Part shown: positions 1 to 5,518 of the stretch, piece after piece
Layout of the letters: each line of letters begins with the position of its first letter
Numbering within the stretch: position 1 is the stretch's first letter
Assembly: GCA_015490105.1 (NCBI GenBank)
Contig: WFYK01000044.1
Location: forward strand, 1-7,418
Length of the DNA stretch: 7,418 nt
From: Aquificaceae bacterium
Lineage (GTDB): Bacteria; Aquificota; Aquificia; Aquificales; Aquificaceae
Direction of reading: 5' to 3'
Made by a program: the position numbers and the translations under genes
Notes under the pieces: model-generated
The model's database searches: none
What the model saw: only the letters and a program-made list of their open reading frames with translations
What the model was told of the DNA's origin: nothing

Positions 1-437
1 ACCTCTTCTGGACCGATCTTCAAAACCGCTACCATCGCACCCTTACCTTCTGGAACCGTTTCCTGCATGTATTTTCCTCTCAGGTAAGTTAGTCTAACCG
101 CTTCGAATGTTTCTATCGCTCCGGCTACAAGGAGTGCTGTATACTCCCCGAGGGAGTGACCCGCCACATAATCCGGTTCAGGAAAACCTACATCCTGCAT
201 AGCCCTGTAGACCGCGTAAGAAGCTATCAACACACCCGGCTGGGTGTAGACGGTCTGATTGAGTTTTTCTTCGGGGCCTTTTAAAACTACGTCTACTATA
301 TCTGGAAGGGACATCCTGAGTGCCTGTTCCGCCTCGTGGAACACATCCGCGGACTGGTAGAACTCTTTGTAAAAGTCATAAGACATACCTACGTATTGGG
401 ATCCTTGACCGGGGAAAACGTAGGCTAACTTACCCAT
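1..437 (-). CDS. fabD: Malonyl-CoA:ACP transacylase, N-terminal part (runs off left edge)
   Basis: FabD moves the malonyl group from CoA to acyl carrier protein for type II fatty acid synthesis in the cytoplasm. I translated 145 residues from the ATG at 437 (minus strand). The start has the family opening FPGQGSQ (residues 8-14), the nucleophile elbow GHSLGEY at 93-99 with catalytic Ser95, and the substrate-carboxylate Arg120 in YLRGKYMQ. The GKGAMVAVL stretch (131-139) is also typical. These positions match those of E. coli FabD (Ser92, Arg117) with a shift of three. The C-terminal half, including the catalytic His, lies outside the window. The start codon is 16 bases after the encoded CCA of tRNA-Glu, so co-transcription with the tRNAs is likely. 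There is no Shine-Dalgarno; a TATAAA sits at 446-451 on the minus strand, so a separate start of transcription is also possible. Confidence 0.96.
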   Translation of the reverse strand, partial: MGKLAYVFPGQGSQYVGMSYDFYKEFYQSADVFHEAEQALRMSLPDIVDVVLKGPEEKLNQTVYTQPGVLIASYAVYRAMQDVGFPEPDYVAGHSLGEYTALLVAGAIETFEAVRLTYLRGKYMQETVPEGKGAMVAVLKIGPEE

Positions 438-445
438 AGGGAATT

Positions 446-451
446 TTTATA
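446..451 (-). promoter_or_regulatory. Possible -10 element just before fabD
   Basis: On the minus strand the hexamer TATAAA lies between the tRNA-Glu CCA end and the fabD ATG, ending 8 bases before the start codon. If used, transcription would begin almost at the ATG and the message would be leaderless. No convincing -35 is visible, because that place is occupied by the tRNA-Glu 3' half. The stretch is simply AT-rich, so chance is a real alternative. Confidence 0.25.
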
Positions 452-453
452 GA

Positions 454-531
454 TGGCACCCCCGGCGGGATTTGAACCCGCGTTTCCGGCGTGAAAGGCC
501 GGCGTCCTAGGCCAGGCTAGACGACGGGGGC
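454..531 (-). tRNA. tRNA-Glu (anticodon TTC)
   Basis: The minus strand folds into a full cloverleaf of 78 bases including an encoded CCA (454-456). The anticodon stem CCGGC/GCCGG encloses the loop CTTTCAC, giving anticodon TTC, which reads GAA/GAG. The T arm is GCGGG-TTCAAAT-CCCGC. The acceptor strands are GCCCCCG and CGGGGGT, so the terminal pair is G1-U72 rather than the usual G1-C72; the discriminator base is G73. The D-arm start GTCTAG resembles bacterial tRNA-Glu. It lies 48 bases downstream of tRNA-Ser and 16 bases upstream of fabD on the same strand. Confidence 0.96.
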
Positions 532-579
532 TTATAAACTGGTTGAAATTATAACTAACTTTAAGCCCGAGATCAAGTC

Positions 580-670
580 TGGCGGCGGGGGTGGGATTCG
601 AACCCACGGACGGGTCAAACCCGTCAAGGGATTTCGAGTCCCCCCCGTTCGTCCGCTCCGGCACCCCGCC
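580..670 (-). tRNA. tRNA-Ser (anticodon CGA)
   Basis: This is a class II tRNA of 91 bases with encoded CCA (580-582). The acceptor stem is GGCGGGG/CCCCGCC, all Watson-Crick, with discriminator G73 as in serine tRNAs. The anticodon loop CTCGAAA gives CGA, reading UCG. The anticodon stem is GGGGA/TCCCT with one G-U pair. The long variable arm has a seven-base-pair stem, GACGGGT/ACCCGTC, around a TTG loop; such a long arm is the main identity element of tRNA-Ser. The T arm is GTGGG-TTCGAAT-CCCAC. A run of seven G spans the end of the D stem and the start of the anticodon stem. Confidence 0.96.
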
Positions 671-680
671 AGCGGAAAAT

Positions 681-690
681 ATTTTAAAAT
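681..690. promoter_or_regulatory. Shared palindromic -10 region between tRNA-Ser and mtnD
   Basis: Only 29 bases (671-699) separate the divergent tRNA-Ser and mtnD. They contain the perfect palindrome ATTTTAAAAT. Read on the plus strand it gives TAAAAT at 685-690, nine bases before the mtnD ATG; read on the minus strand it gives TAAAAT at 681-686, about ten bases before the tRNA 5' end. Either fits a bacterial -10 element. I see no clear -35 on either strand. Transcription of mtnD from here would start within a few bases of its ATG, and there is no Shine-Dalgarno. The assignment is an inference from position and sequence. Confidence 0.45.
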
Positions 691-699
691 TTCTTTACT

Positions 700-1254
700 A
701 TGAGCAGGCTTTTGGTATACGACGAACAAGGGAACCTTTTGGAGAAGGTGGAAAATTTTGAAGATATCGCCCGAAAGCTTGAAAGTATCGGAGTCCTTTT
801 TGAGCGTTGGGATCCTAAAGTTCCTCTCAGCGAAGATGCAGGTGAAGAGGAGGTTTTAAAAGCCTTCGAAGATGATATAAAAAGGCTCATGGATAGGTTC
901 GGTTTTAAGTCCTGTGACGTGGTAGCCCTGACGCCGGATAACCCGAAGAAGGATGAACTCAGGAAGAAGTTCCTCGACGAGCACACCCATGACGACTTTG
1001 AGGTTAGATACTTCGTATACGGGGACGGAGTGTTTTACCTTCATATAGGAGATAAGGTCTACGTAGTTCATTGCGAAGGAGGGGATCTCATAAGCGTTCC
1101 CCCCAACACACCCCACTGGTTTGATATGGGAGACAAGCCGAACTTCAAGTGCATAAGACTCTTTACCACTCCCGAAGGTTGGGTAGCCAAGTATACTGGA
1201 TCGGACATAGCCAAGAAGTTCCCCACCTATGAAGGTATCCTTCAACTCAGTTAA
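700..1254 (+). CDS. mtnD: Acireductone dioxygenase (methionine salvage)
   Basis: MtnD is a cytoplasmic cupin metalloenzyme that oxidises the acireductone of the methionine salvage pathway. With Fe2+ it gives the 2-keto-acid precursor of methionine and formate; with Ni2+ it gives an off-pathway product and CO. The 184 residues match the family length. The metal ligands are plain: His95, His97 and Glu101 in HTHDDFEVRYFVYGDG, and His139 in PPNTPHWFDMG, one residue off the Klebsiella enzyme's 96/98/102/140. Sequence alone does not tell which metal is used. The ATG at 700 is the only sensible start; it leaves the N-terminus at family length. No Shine-Dalgarno precedes it, and a -10-like TAAAAT ends nine bases upstream. 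Its last 26 bases overlap mtnC, the gene of the preceding pathway step, so the two are surely one operon. Confidence 0.96.
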   Translation: MSRLLVYDEQGNLLEKVENFEDIARKLESIGVLFERWDPKVPLSEDAGEEEVLKAFEDDIKRLMDRFGFKSCDVVALTPDNPKKDELRKKFLDEHTHDDFEVRYFVYGDGVFYLHIGDKVYVVHCEGGDLISVPPNTPHWFDMGDKPNFKCIRLFTTPEGWVAKYTGSDIAKKFPTYEGILQLS

Positions 1255-1915
1255 GGCGGTCCTAACCGACATAGAGGGAACTACATCCTCTATCTCCTTT
1301 GTAAAAGATGTTCTCTTCCCATATTCAAAGAAGCACCTCAAGGATTTTGTTCAAAAGCACGAAGGGGATCCTCAAGTTCGGAGGATCCTAAAAGAGGTGG
1401 AGAGCTTGGAAGCTGGGGATCCTTTGGAAGTTCTCCTGCGCTGGATAGATGAGGATAAAAAGATAACTCCTCTTAAGGAGATCCAAGGACTAATCTGGGA
1501 GGAAGGTTACAAAAAGGGTGAAATCAAGGGCCACATTTACGAAGATGCTTATAGAAAGCTAAAAGAGTGGCACGAAAGGGGTATACCTATTTACGTTTAT
1601 TCGTCAGGTTCCGTAAAGGCTCAAAAACTCCTCTTTGGACACACTCCATACGGAGATATTAACTACCTGTTTTCGGGCTACTTCGATACGAAGATAGGTT
1701 CAAAGAAGGATCCCGAATCTTACAGGAGGATCGCAAAAGAGATAGGCTTTAAGCCGGAAGAGATCTTGTTTCTTTCGGACAATGTAGATGAGGTCAAATC
1801 CGCTTCTGAAGTTGGTATGAAAGTGGTTAGGTTCGCCCGCGAAGGGGAAAACGAATACTTAGAAAACTTCCCCTTTCCTCAGGTTAGAAGCTTCGAGGAT
1901 CTGGAAATACTTTAG
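1229..1915 (+). CDS. mtnC: Enolase-phosphatase E1 (methionine salvage)
   Basis: MtnC is a HAD-superfamily enzyme that enolises and dephosphorylates 2,3-diketo-5-methylthiopentyl-1-phosphate to the acireductone used by MtnD. The 228 residues are normal for the family. HAD motif I is DIEGTT (Asp14, Glu16), the E1-specific variant of DxD. Motif II is SSGS at 125-128, the motif III lysine is in GSKKDPESY (Lys159 or Lys160), and motif IV is FLSDNVDEV with Asp184. The helical cap fills about residues 25-110. The ATG at 1229 lies inside the last codons of mtnD, a 26-base overlap in another frame, which suggests translational coupling; only a weak AAGAAG precedes it. The TAG stop overlaps the pheA stop on the other strand. 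The other salvage genes (mtnA, mtnB) are not in this window. Confidence 0.96.
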   Translation: MKVSFNSVKAVLTDIEGTTSSISFVKDVLFPYSKKHLKDFVQKHEGDPQVRRILKEVESLEAGDPLEVLLRWIDEDKKITPLKEIQGLIWEEGYKKGEIKGHIYEDAYRKLKEWHERGIPIYVYSSGSVKAQKLLFGHTPYGDINYLFSGYFDTKIGSKKDPESYRRIAKEIGFKPEEILFLSDNVDEVKSASEVGMKVVRFAREGENEYLENFPFPQVRSFEDLEIL

Positions 1916-3000
1916 CCTACCTGAAGGGCTTTGGGGTAAGAACCCAAGATCTTTACCATCTGTGTTCTGGCAGTAAGATCCTTTAGGGCCCTTTTTACCT
2001 TTTCCTCCTCCCTGTGGCCCTCTAAATCTACGAAGAAAACGTAATCCCAGGCTTTCTTCTTAGAGGGTCTTGATTCAATCTTGGTCAAATTTATCCCTGC
2101 CCTGTAGAAAACCTCCAAGGCCTTGTAAAGGGCTCCGGGCTCATCCTTTACCGCAAACAAAAGACTCGTTTTATCTTTCCCCGTAGGTGCAAGATCCCTT
2201 TTAGATATGACAAGAAAACGGGTATAGTTGTCTGAAGAGTCCTGGATATTTCTTGCGAGAATATTAAGGTGGTAAGTGTAGCTTGCAACTTCGCTCGCTA
2301 TTGCGGAAGATCCTTCTTCTTCAAGCGCTATCTCACAGGCCTTTGCGGTGCTCTCTACTTCTATCCTCTGAGCGTGGGGGAGATTCTTATCGAGCCACCT
2401 TCTGCTTTGGGCTAAAGCCATCTTGTGAGAGTAAACCTTCTTTATGCTTTCAAGACTCTCGGAAAGGGAAAGAAGGTGCAGGTTTATGGGTAGGACAACC
2501 TCCCCTGAGATCTTCAGATCACTTTCTAAAAACATATCGAGCGTGTAGTTAACCACACCTTCGATGGTATTTTCCACGGGAACAACGCCGTAATCGGATC
2601 TTCCAGCTTCCACCTCAGAGAAAACATCCCTTATGGTCGGGCAGGGAACATACTGGGCGGAAAAGCCGAAAAACTCTAAAGAAGCCTGATGGGTAAAGGT
2701 AGCTTTGGGACCCAGATAAGCTATCTTGAGGGGTTTTTCTAAAGACAAACAGGCGGAGATTATCTCCCTGAAAACGTGAACGAGGGCTTCGGGAGGGAAA
2801 AGGTTTGAAAACTTCTCTTCGTTTATTTTCAAGATCCTCTCAAAAATTGCCCTTTCCCTTTCCGGAACGTGGAAGGGACTTTTGCTCTTTTTCTTGAGCT
2901 CACCTATGACTTTCGCTATTTTGGCCCTCTCGTTTAAAAGCTCGAGGATCTTTAGATCTATCTCGTCTATGCGTTCCCTTAGTTTTTTTAGTTCTTCCAC
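1912..3000 (-). CDS. pheA: Bifunctional chorismate mutase/prephenate dehydratase with ACT domain
   Basis: PheA converts chorismate to prephenate and then phenylpyruvate, the route to phenylalanine. The 362 residues hold three parts. The AroQ-type mutase covers about 1-88, with Arg8, Arg25, Lys36, Arg48 and Glu49 at the active-site places. The dehydratase covers about 91-270, opening with IAYLGPKATFTHQAS, with VPVENTIEG at 140-148 and the catalytic-motif Thr260-Arg-Phe after DN. The ACT regulatory domain covers about 278-360, with GALYKAL (289-295) and ESRP (309-312), the phenylalanine-binding motifs, so feedback inhibition by phenylalanine is expected. The start is GTG at 3000; no ATG lies nearby that would keep the first mutase helix. 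There is no Shine-Dalgarno, but a perfect TATAAT ends 11 bases upstream. It stands alone: divergent from modA, convergent with mtnC. Confidence 0.96.
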   Translation of the reverse strand: MEELKKLRERIDEIDLKILELLNERAKIAKVIGELKKKSKSPFHVPERERAIFERILKINEEKFSNLFPPEALVHVFREIISACLSLEKPLKIAYLGPKATFTHQASLEFFGFSAQYVPCPTIRDVFSEVEAGRSDYGVVPVENTIEGVVNYTLDMFLESDLKISGEVVLPINLHLLSLSESLESIKKVYSHKMALAQSRRWLDKNLPHAQRIEVESTAKACEIALEEEGSSAIASEVASYTYHLNILARNIQDSSDNYTRFLVISKRDLAPTGKDKTSLLFAVKDEPGALYKALEVFYRAGINLTKIESRPSKKKAWDYVFFVDLEGHREEEKVKRALKDLTARTQMVKILGSYPKALQVG

Positions 3001-3020
3001 CGTGTATAGTAATTATATCC
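3001..3020. promoter_or_regulatory. 20-bp divergent promoter region of pheA and modA
   Basis: This gap is all that separates the pheA GTG from the modA ATG. On the minus strand a perfect TATAAT lies at 3012-3017, ending 11 bases before the pheA start. On the plus strand TATAGT lies at 3005-3010, ending 10 bases before the modA start. The two candidate -10 elements are back to back and cannot both be fully occupied at once. Neither gene has a Shine-Dalgarno and neither strand shows a good -35, which would have to lie in coding sequence. The stretch also has an imperfect inverted repeat (GTGTATA, five-base spacer, TATATCC), which could be an operator. Confidence 0.5.
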
Positions 3021-3737
3021 ATGAAGGGATTCCTTTTCTTATCGCTTGTCTTTATCTCCCTGTCCTTTGCGGAGGTCTTATATGTGGCTTCCGCATCGAG
3101 CTTGAAACCCCTCGTTGAAGAAGCAATAAAGGTGTTTACAGCTAAACACCCTCACGTTGAGGTAAAGGTCTCCTACGGGTCTTCCGGGAGTCTCTACAAG
3201 CAAATCAGGGGCGGTGCACCTTACGATATTTTCTTGTCCGCAAGCGGTATCTACATTGAAAAACTAAAAGAGGCGGGTAAGATCAAGAAAGCAAAGATCT
3301 TTGCTCTGGGAAGGGTAGTTCTGTTTAGCTTAAAACCCCTTTCCAAAGACATTGAAAAAGCACTGCTTTCTGCAAAAAGGGTCGCAATAGCCAATCCAAA
3401 ATACGCGCCTTACGGCAAGTGTGCTCTTGAGTTTTTGAAAAAGATAGAACTATATGAAAGGCTCAAGACCAAAATTGTGAGGGGCCCCAGCGTAGCTTAC
3501 GCTTTCCAGTTCGTAGCCTCTGGAGGTGCGGATGTGGGCATAGTTTCCCTTTCCCTCGTCCTATCCTACCGCAAAGGCCATTACGTTTTGCTTCCTGACA
3601 ATGCATGCACACCCCCGGATCACTGGGTAGCTCTTATAAAAGGGAATAAAAGAAGCGCGGAGACCTTTTACGAGCTTATAACCTCGAAAGACTTTAAAAG
3701 TTCAATTGAGAAACTCGGTTTCCTCGCGGTTCCATGA
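3021..3737 (+). CDS. modA: Molybdate ABC transporter, periplasmic binding protein
   Basis: ModA catches molybdate (or tungstate) in the periplasm and hands it to ModBC. The 238 residues start with a Sec signal peptide, MKGFLFLSLVFISLSFA, with likely cleavage before Glu18. Family marks follow: VASASSLKPLVEEA (22-35), YGSSGSLYKQIRGGAPYDIFLSAS (52-75) with the Ser-rich oxyanion loop, IANPKYAPYGKCALEFL (123-139) and GADVGIVSLSL (169-179). These fit the ModA group rather than WtpA or TupA, but the choice between molybdate and tungstate cannot be read. It may be a free periplasmic protein, since no lipobox Cys follows the signal. The ATG at 3021 gives the right signal peptide. Its stop overlaps the modB start in ATGA, so it is the first gene of the operon. 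Confidence 0.95.
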   Translation: MKGFLFLSLVFISLSFAEVLYVASASSLKPLVEEAIKVFTAKHPHVEVKVSYGSSGSLYKQIRGGAPYDIFLSASGIYIEKLKEAGKIKKAKIFALGRVVLFSLKPLSKDIEKALLSAKRVAIANPKYAPYGKCALEFLKKIELYERLKTKIVRGPSVAYAFQFVASGGADVGIVSLSLVLSYRKGHYVLLPDNACTPPDHWVALIKGNKRSAETFYELITSKDFKSSIEKLGFLAVP

Positions 3738-4387
3738 TAGAGGCATTTCTACTTAGCCTTAAGGTTTCCTTTCTTACCGCCTTGATCTTGACGGTTGTAG
3801 GAACACCTCTGGCTTACCTGCTTGCCTTCAGGAGAGGACTTCTTAAGGTAGTTTTGGAGGCTTTTGTAATCTCCCCTATAGTTGTGCCCCCCACAGTCCT
3901 CGGCTTTTACTTTATTTACCTTTTTAGACCCGACTCGCCTGTGGGATCCTTCGTTGAAAAGCTTTTTGGAAAACCCCCTCTTTTTTCCTTTGAAGCTCTG
4001 GTTTTTGCTTCTGTGATCTACTCACTCCCTTTCGGTGTTATACCGTTGAGGGATGCCTTTGAAAAGATCGACAGAAGACTTATAGAAATAGCTTACGTTT
4101 TCGGCTATTCAAGATTGCAAACCTTTCTTAAGGTTATCCTCCCGAACAGCGTGGGAGGGTTTTTAAGTTCTTGGTCGCTGAGTTTTGCTCACACTATGGG
4201 TGAGTTCGGGATCGTTTTGATGGTGGGAGGGAACATACCGGGGCAAACCCAAACACTTTCGATCTTCATATACGATGCTGTCCAAGGACTGGAATATAGA
4301 CAAGCCCACTTAGCCTCTTTACTTCTCCTTACGAGCTCTATATTAACCCTTAGCCTCACAGGTCTGATCAGATGGAGGGTAAGGTAA
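3734..4387 (+). CDS. modB: Molybdate ABC transporter, membrane permease
   Basis: ModB forms the inner-membrane channel of the molybdate importer as a homodimer. The 217 residues show five hydrophobic segments at about 4-31, 39-65, 85-105, 140-165 and 190-212. The cytoplasmic EAA loop that docks on ModC runs about 117-137 and holds the conserved Gly124 and the ILP end. The stretch GEFGIVLMVGGNIPGQTQT (156-174) is the hallmark that separates ModB from the related sulfate permeases CysT/CysW. The start codon overlaps the modA stop by four bases (ATGA) without its own clear ribosome site, which points to coupled translation. Its last 16 bases overlap modC. Confidence 0.96.
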   Translation: MIEAFLLSLKVSFLTALILTVVGTPLAYLLAFRRGLLKVVLEAFVISPIVVPPTVLGFYFIYLFRPDSPVGSFVEKLFGKPPLFSFEALVFASVIYSLPFGVIPLRDAFEKIDRRLIEIAYVFGYSRLQTFLKVILPNSVGGFLSSWSLSFAHTMGEFGIVLMVGGNIPGQTQTLSIFIYDAVQGLEYRQAHLASLLLLTSSILTLSLTGLIRWRVR

Positions 4388-5085
4388 AGGTTTACGCAAA
4401 GAAGGTTTACAGGGGGTTTTCCTTAGAAGTGGATCTTGTTTTCCACGGGGGTTTGAACGTGATCCTCGGGCCTTCCGGATCTGGGAAATCTACCTTGCTC
4501 AGAATAATGGCGGGACTGGAAAGGCCCGATGAAGGTTTTATGAGCTGTTGCGGGGAGATATTCTTCGATACTACAAGAAATCTTTGGGTTCCGCCTCAGA
4601 AGAGAAAAGTGGGTCTGGTTTTTCAAGAAAACAATCTCCTTCCCAATTTAAATATCCTTGAGAACGTAGCCTTTGCTCTCAGAAGTAAGAATAAGGCCTT
4701 AAAAGTTCTAAAGGATTTTGGCTTAGAGGATCTTGCTTACAAGAGACCGAACCAAATATCGGGAGGGCAAAAACAAAAGGTCGCTTTCGTTCGGGCGGTA
4801 GCTTTCAATCCGAGAATCTTGCTCTTGGATGAGCCTTTTTCTTCCTTAGACTACAGGGCAAAGATAGATCTTATAAATTTCCTTAAGAAAATAGCTTCCA
4901 ATATTCCTTGCGTTGTGGTAACTCACGACCCGGTAGAGGCTTTCCTTTTAGGACACAGGGTTGTGCTCTTAGAGAAGGGGAAGGTAACGGGCCAAGGCGG
5001 TCCTGAACTTGTAAAAGAATACTTCAAAGAGATAGAGGACCTGCTCCATGGAATTGAAGTTCCAACTGGAGGAGAACCTATCTAA
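4372..5085 (+). CDS. modC: Molybdate ABC transporter, ATPase (short form without Mop/TOBE domain)
   Basis: ModC is the cytoplasmic ATPase that powers molybdate import. The nucleotide-binding domain is complete: Walker A GPSGSGKST (33-41), Q-loop Gln85, signature ISGGQ (129-133, Ile for the usual Leu), Walker B ILLLDEP (149-155) with Glu154, D-loop SSLD (157-160) and switch His185 in VVTHD. The protein ends at 237 residues. E. coli ModC has about 350, the extra part being a C-terminal Mop/TOBE domain that binds molybdate and gives feedback inhibition; that part is absent and the next gene begins instead. The ATG at 4372 lies inside modB (16-base overlap). The last 38 bases overlap the Mut7-C gene. 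Because it directly follows modA and modB, the molybdate assignment is firm although the ATPase alone would be ambiguous. Confidence 0.93.
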   Translation: MEGKVKVYAKKVYRGFSLEVDLVFHGGLNVILGPSGSGKSTLLRIMAGLERPDEGFMSCCGEIFFDTTRNLWVPPQKRKVGLVFQENNLLPNLNILENVAFALRSKNKALKVLKDFGLEDLAYKRPNQISGGQKQKVAFVRAVAFNPRILLLDEPFSSLDYRAKIDLINFLKKIASNIPCVVVTHDPVEAFLLGHRVVLLEKGKVTGQGGPELVKEYFKEIEDLLHGIEVPTGGEPI

Positions 5086-5518
5086 GCTGGCCCGTTGGCT
5101 CAGGTTTTTGGGCTTGAAAGCGGAGCTAATAAAGGGACCAGTGAAGCTTTCAAAAATAGATCCGGATGCAATTTTTGTGACGACATCCCGTCGCTGGGAG
5201 AAGACTTTAAAAAAGAGGGGTATAAACTGCATACTCGTTCCTCGCGATGATTGGCGCCTTCAACTTTGTTCCGTTCTGAAGGCCTTAAAATTTAACCCTT
5301 CTTTAAAGCTCAACCTGTGTGCTCACTGCGGTGCCCAACTACAAGAGGTAGGGAGAGAGGACATAAAAGATAGGGTGCCTTTAAGAGTTTACGAGAATGC
5401 TTATGACTTTACCGTCTGTCCGAACTGCGGGGCTGTTTTCTGGAAGGGCACCCACTACGGGAGGATGGTCTCTATCCTTGAGGAACTTAAGAAAGAATGT
5501 TTGGATCCTGAGGTTTGA
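5048..5518 (+). CDS. Mut7-C-family protein with C-terminal zinc ribbon, altered acidic motifs
   Basis: The 156 residues match the Mut7-C family (formerly DUF82), a PIN-like putative ribonuclease fold followed by a zinc ribbon. The signature LSKLARWLRFLG (11-22) is clear, as is the family tail with Cys91-x2-Cys94 and Cys124-x2-Cys127, ending in FWKGTHYGRM (131-140). Two acidic residues usual in the family are changed: the Asp before the first motif is Glu8, and the Asp of the usual LTRD motif is Ser47 (VTTSRRW). The segment between the two motifs also seems short. It may therefore be a weak or inactive nuclease, perhaps an RNA-binding protein; its role is unknown. It overlaps modC by 38 bases, with GAGGA eight bases before the ATG, so it is the last gene of the mod operon. 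Its 3' end overlaps the chaperone gene on the other strand by 32 bases. Confidence 0.85.
   Translation: MELKFQLEENLSKLARWLRFLGLKAELIKGPVKLSKIDPDAIFVTTSRRWEKTLKKRGINCILVPRDDWRLQLCSVLKALKFNPSLKLNLCAHCGAQLQEVGREDIKDRVPLRVYENAYDFTVCPNCGAVFWKGTHYGRMVSILEELKKECLDPEV

Noticed and set aside
580..670. Integrated element using the tRNA-Ser or tRNA-Glu 3' end as attachment site
   Set aside because: No integrase gene and no second copy of the tRNA 3' end are visible in the window; all neighbours are housekeeping genes.
671..699. SAM riboswitch or other structured leader before mtnD
   Set aside because: Only 29 bases lie between the tRNA and the ATG, too few for any known riboswitch.
425..729. Minus-strand frames of 79 and 65 codons across the tRNA genes
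   Set aside because: They read through the two tRNA genes and their spacer; the repeated Asn-Pro type stretches come from T-arm sequence.
856..1341. Minus-strand open frame of 161 codons across mtnD and the mtnC start
   Set aside because: It lies antisense to two firmly identified enzymes, shows no family motif I recognise and has no ribosome site; it is a shadow frame.
2283..2552. Plus-strand open frame of 89 codons inside pheA
   Set aside because: It is fully antisense to the dehydratase domain of pheA, with Arg/Ser/Leu-rich shadow composition and no known motif.
3001..3020. Molybdenum cofactor riboswitch before modA
   Set aside because: The gap is 20 bases; the known Moco motif is far longer. 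A ModE box was also considered, but the inverted repeat matches too poorly to call.
5048..5085. Frameshift that would fuse the Mut7-C domain to ModC as a replacement for the TOBE domain
   Set aside because: The overlap has a proper ATG with GAGGA eight bases before it, and the Mut7-C protein is complete from its own N-terminal motif, so two separate genes fit better.
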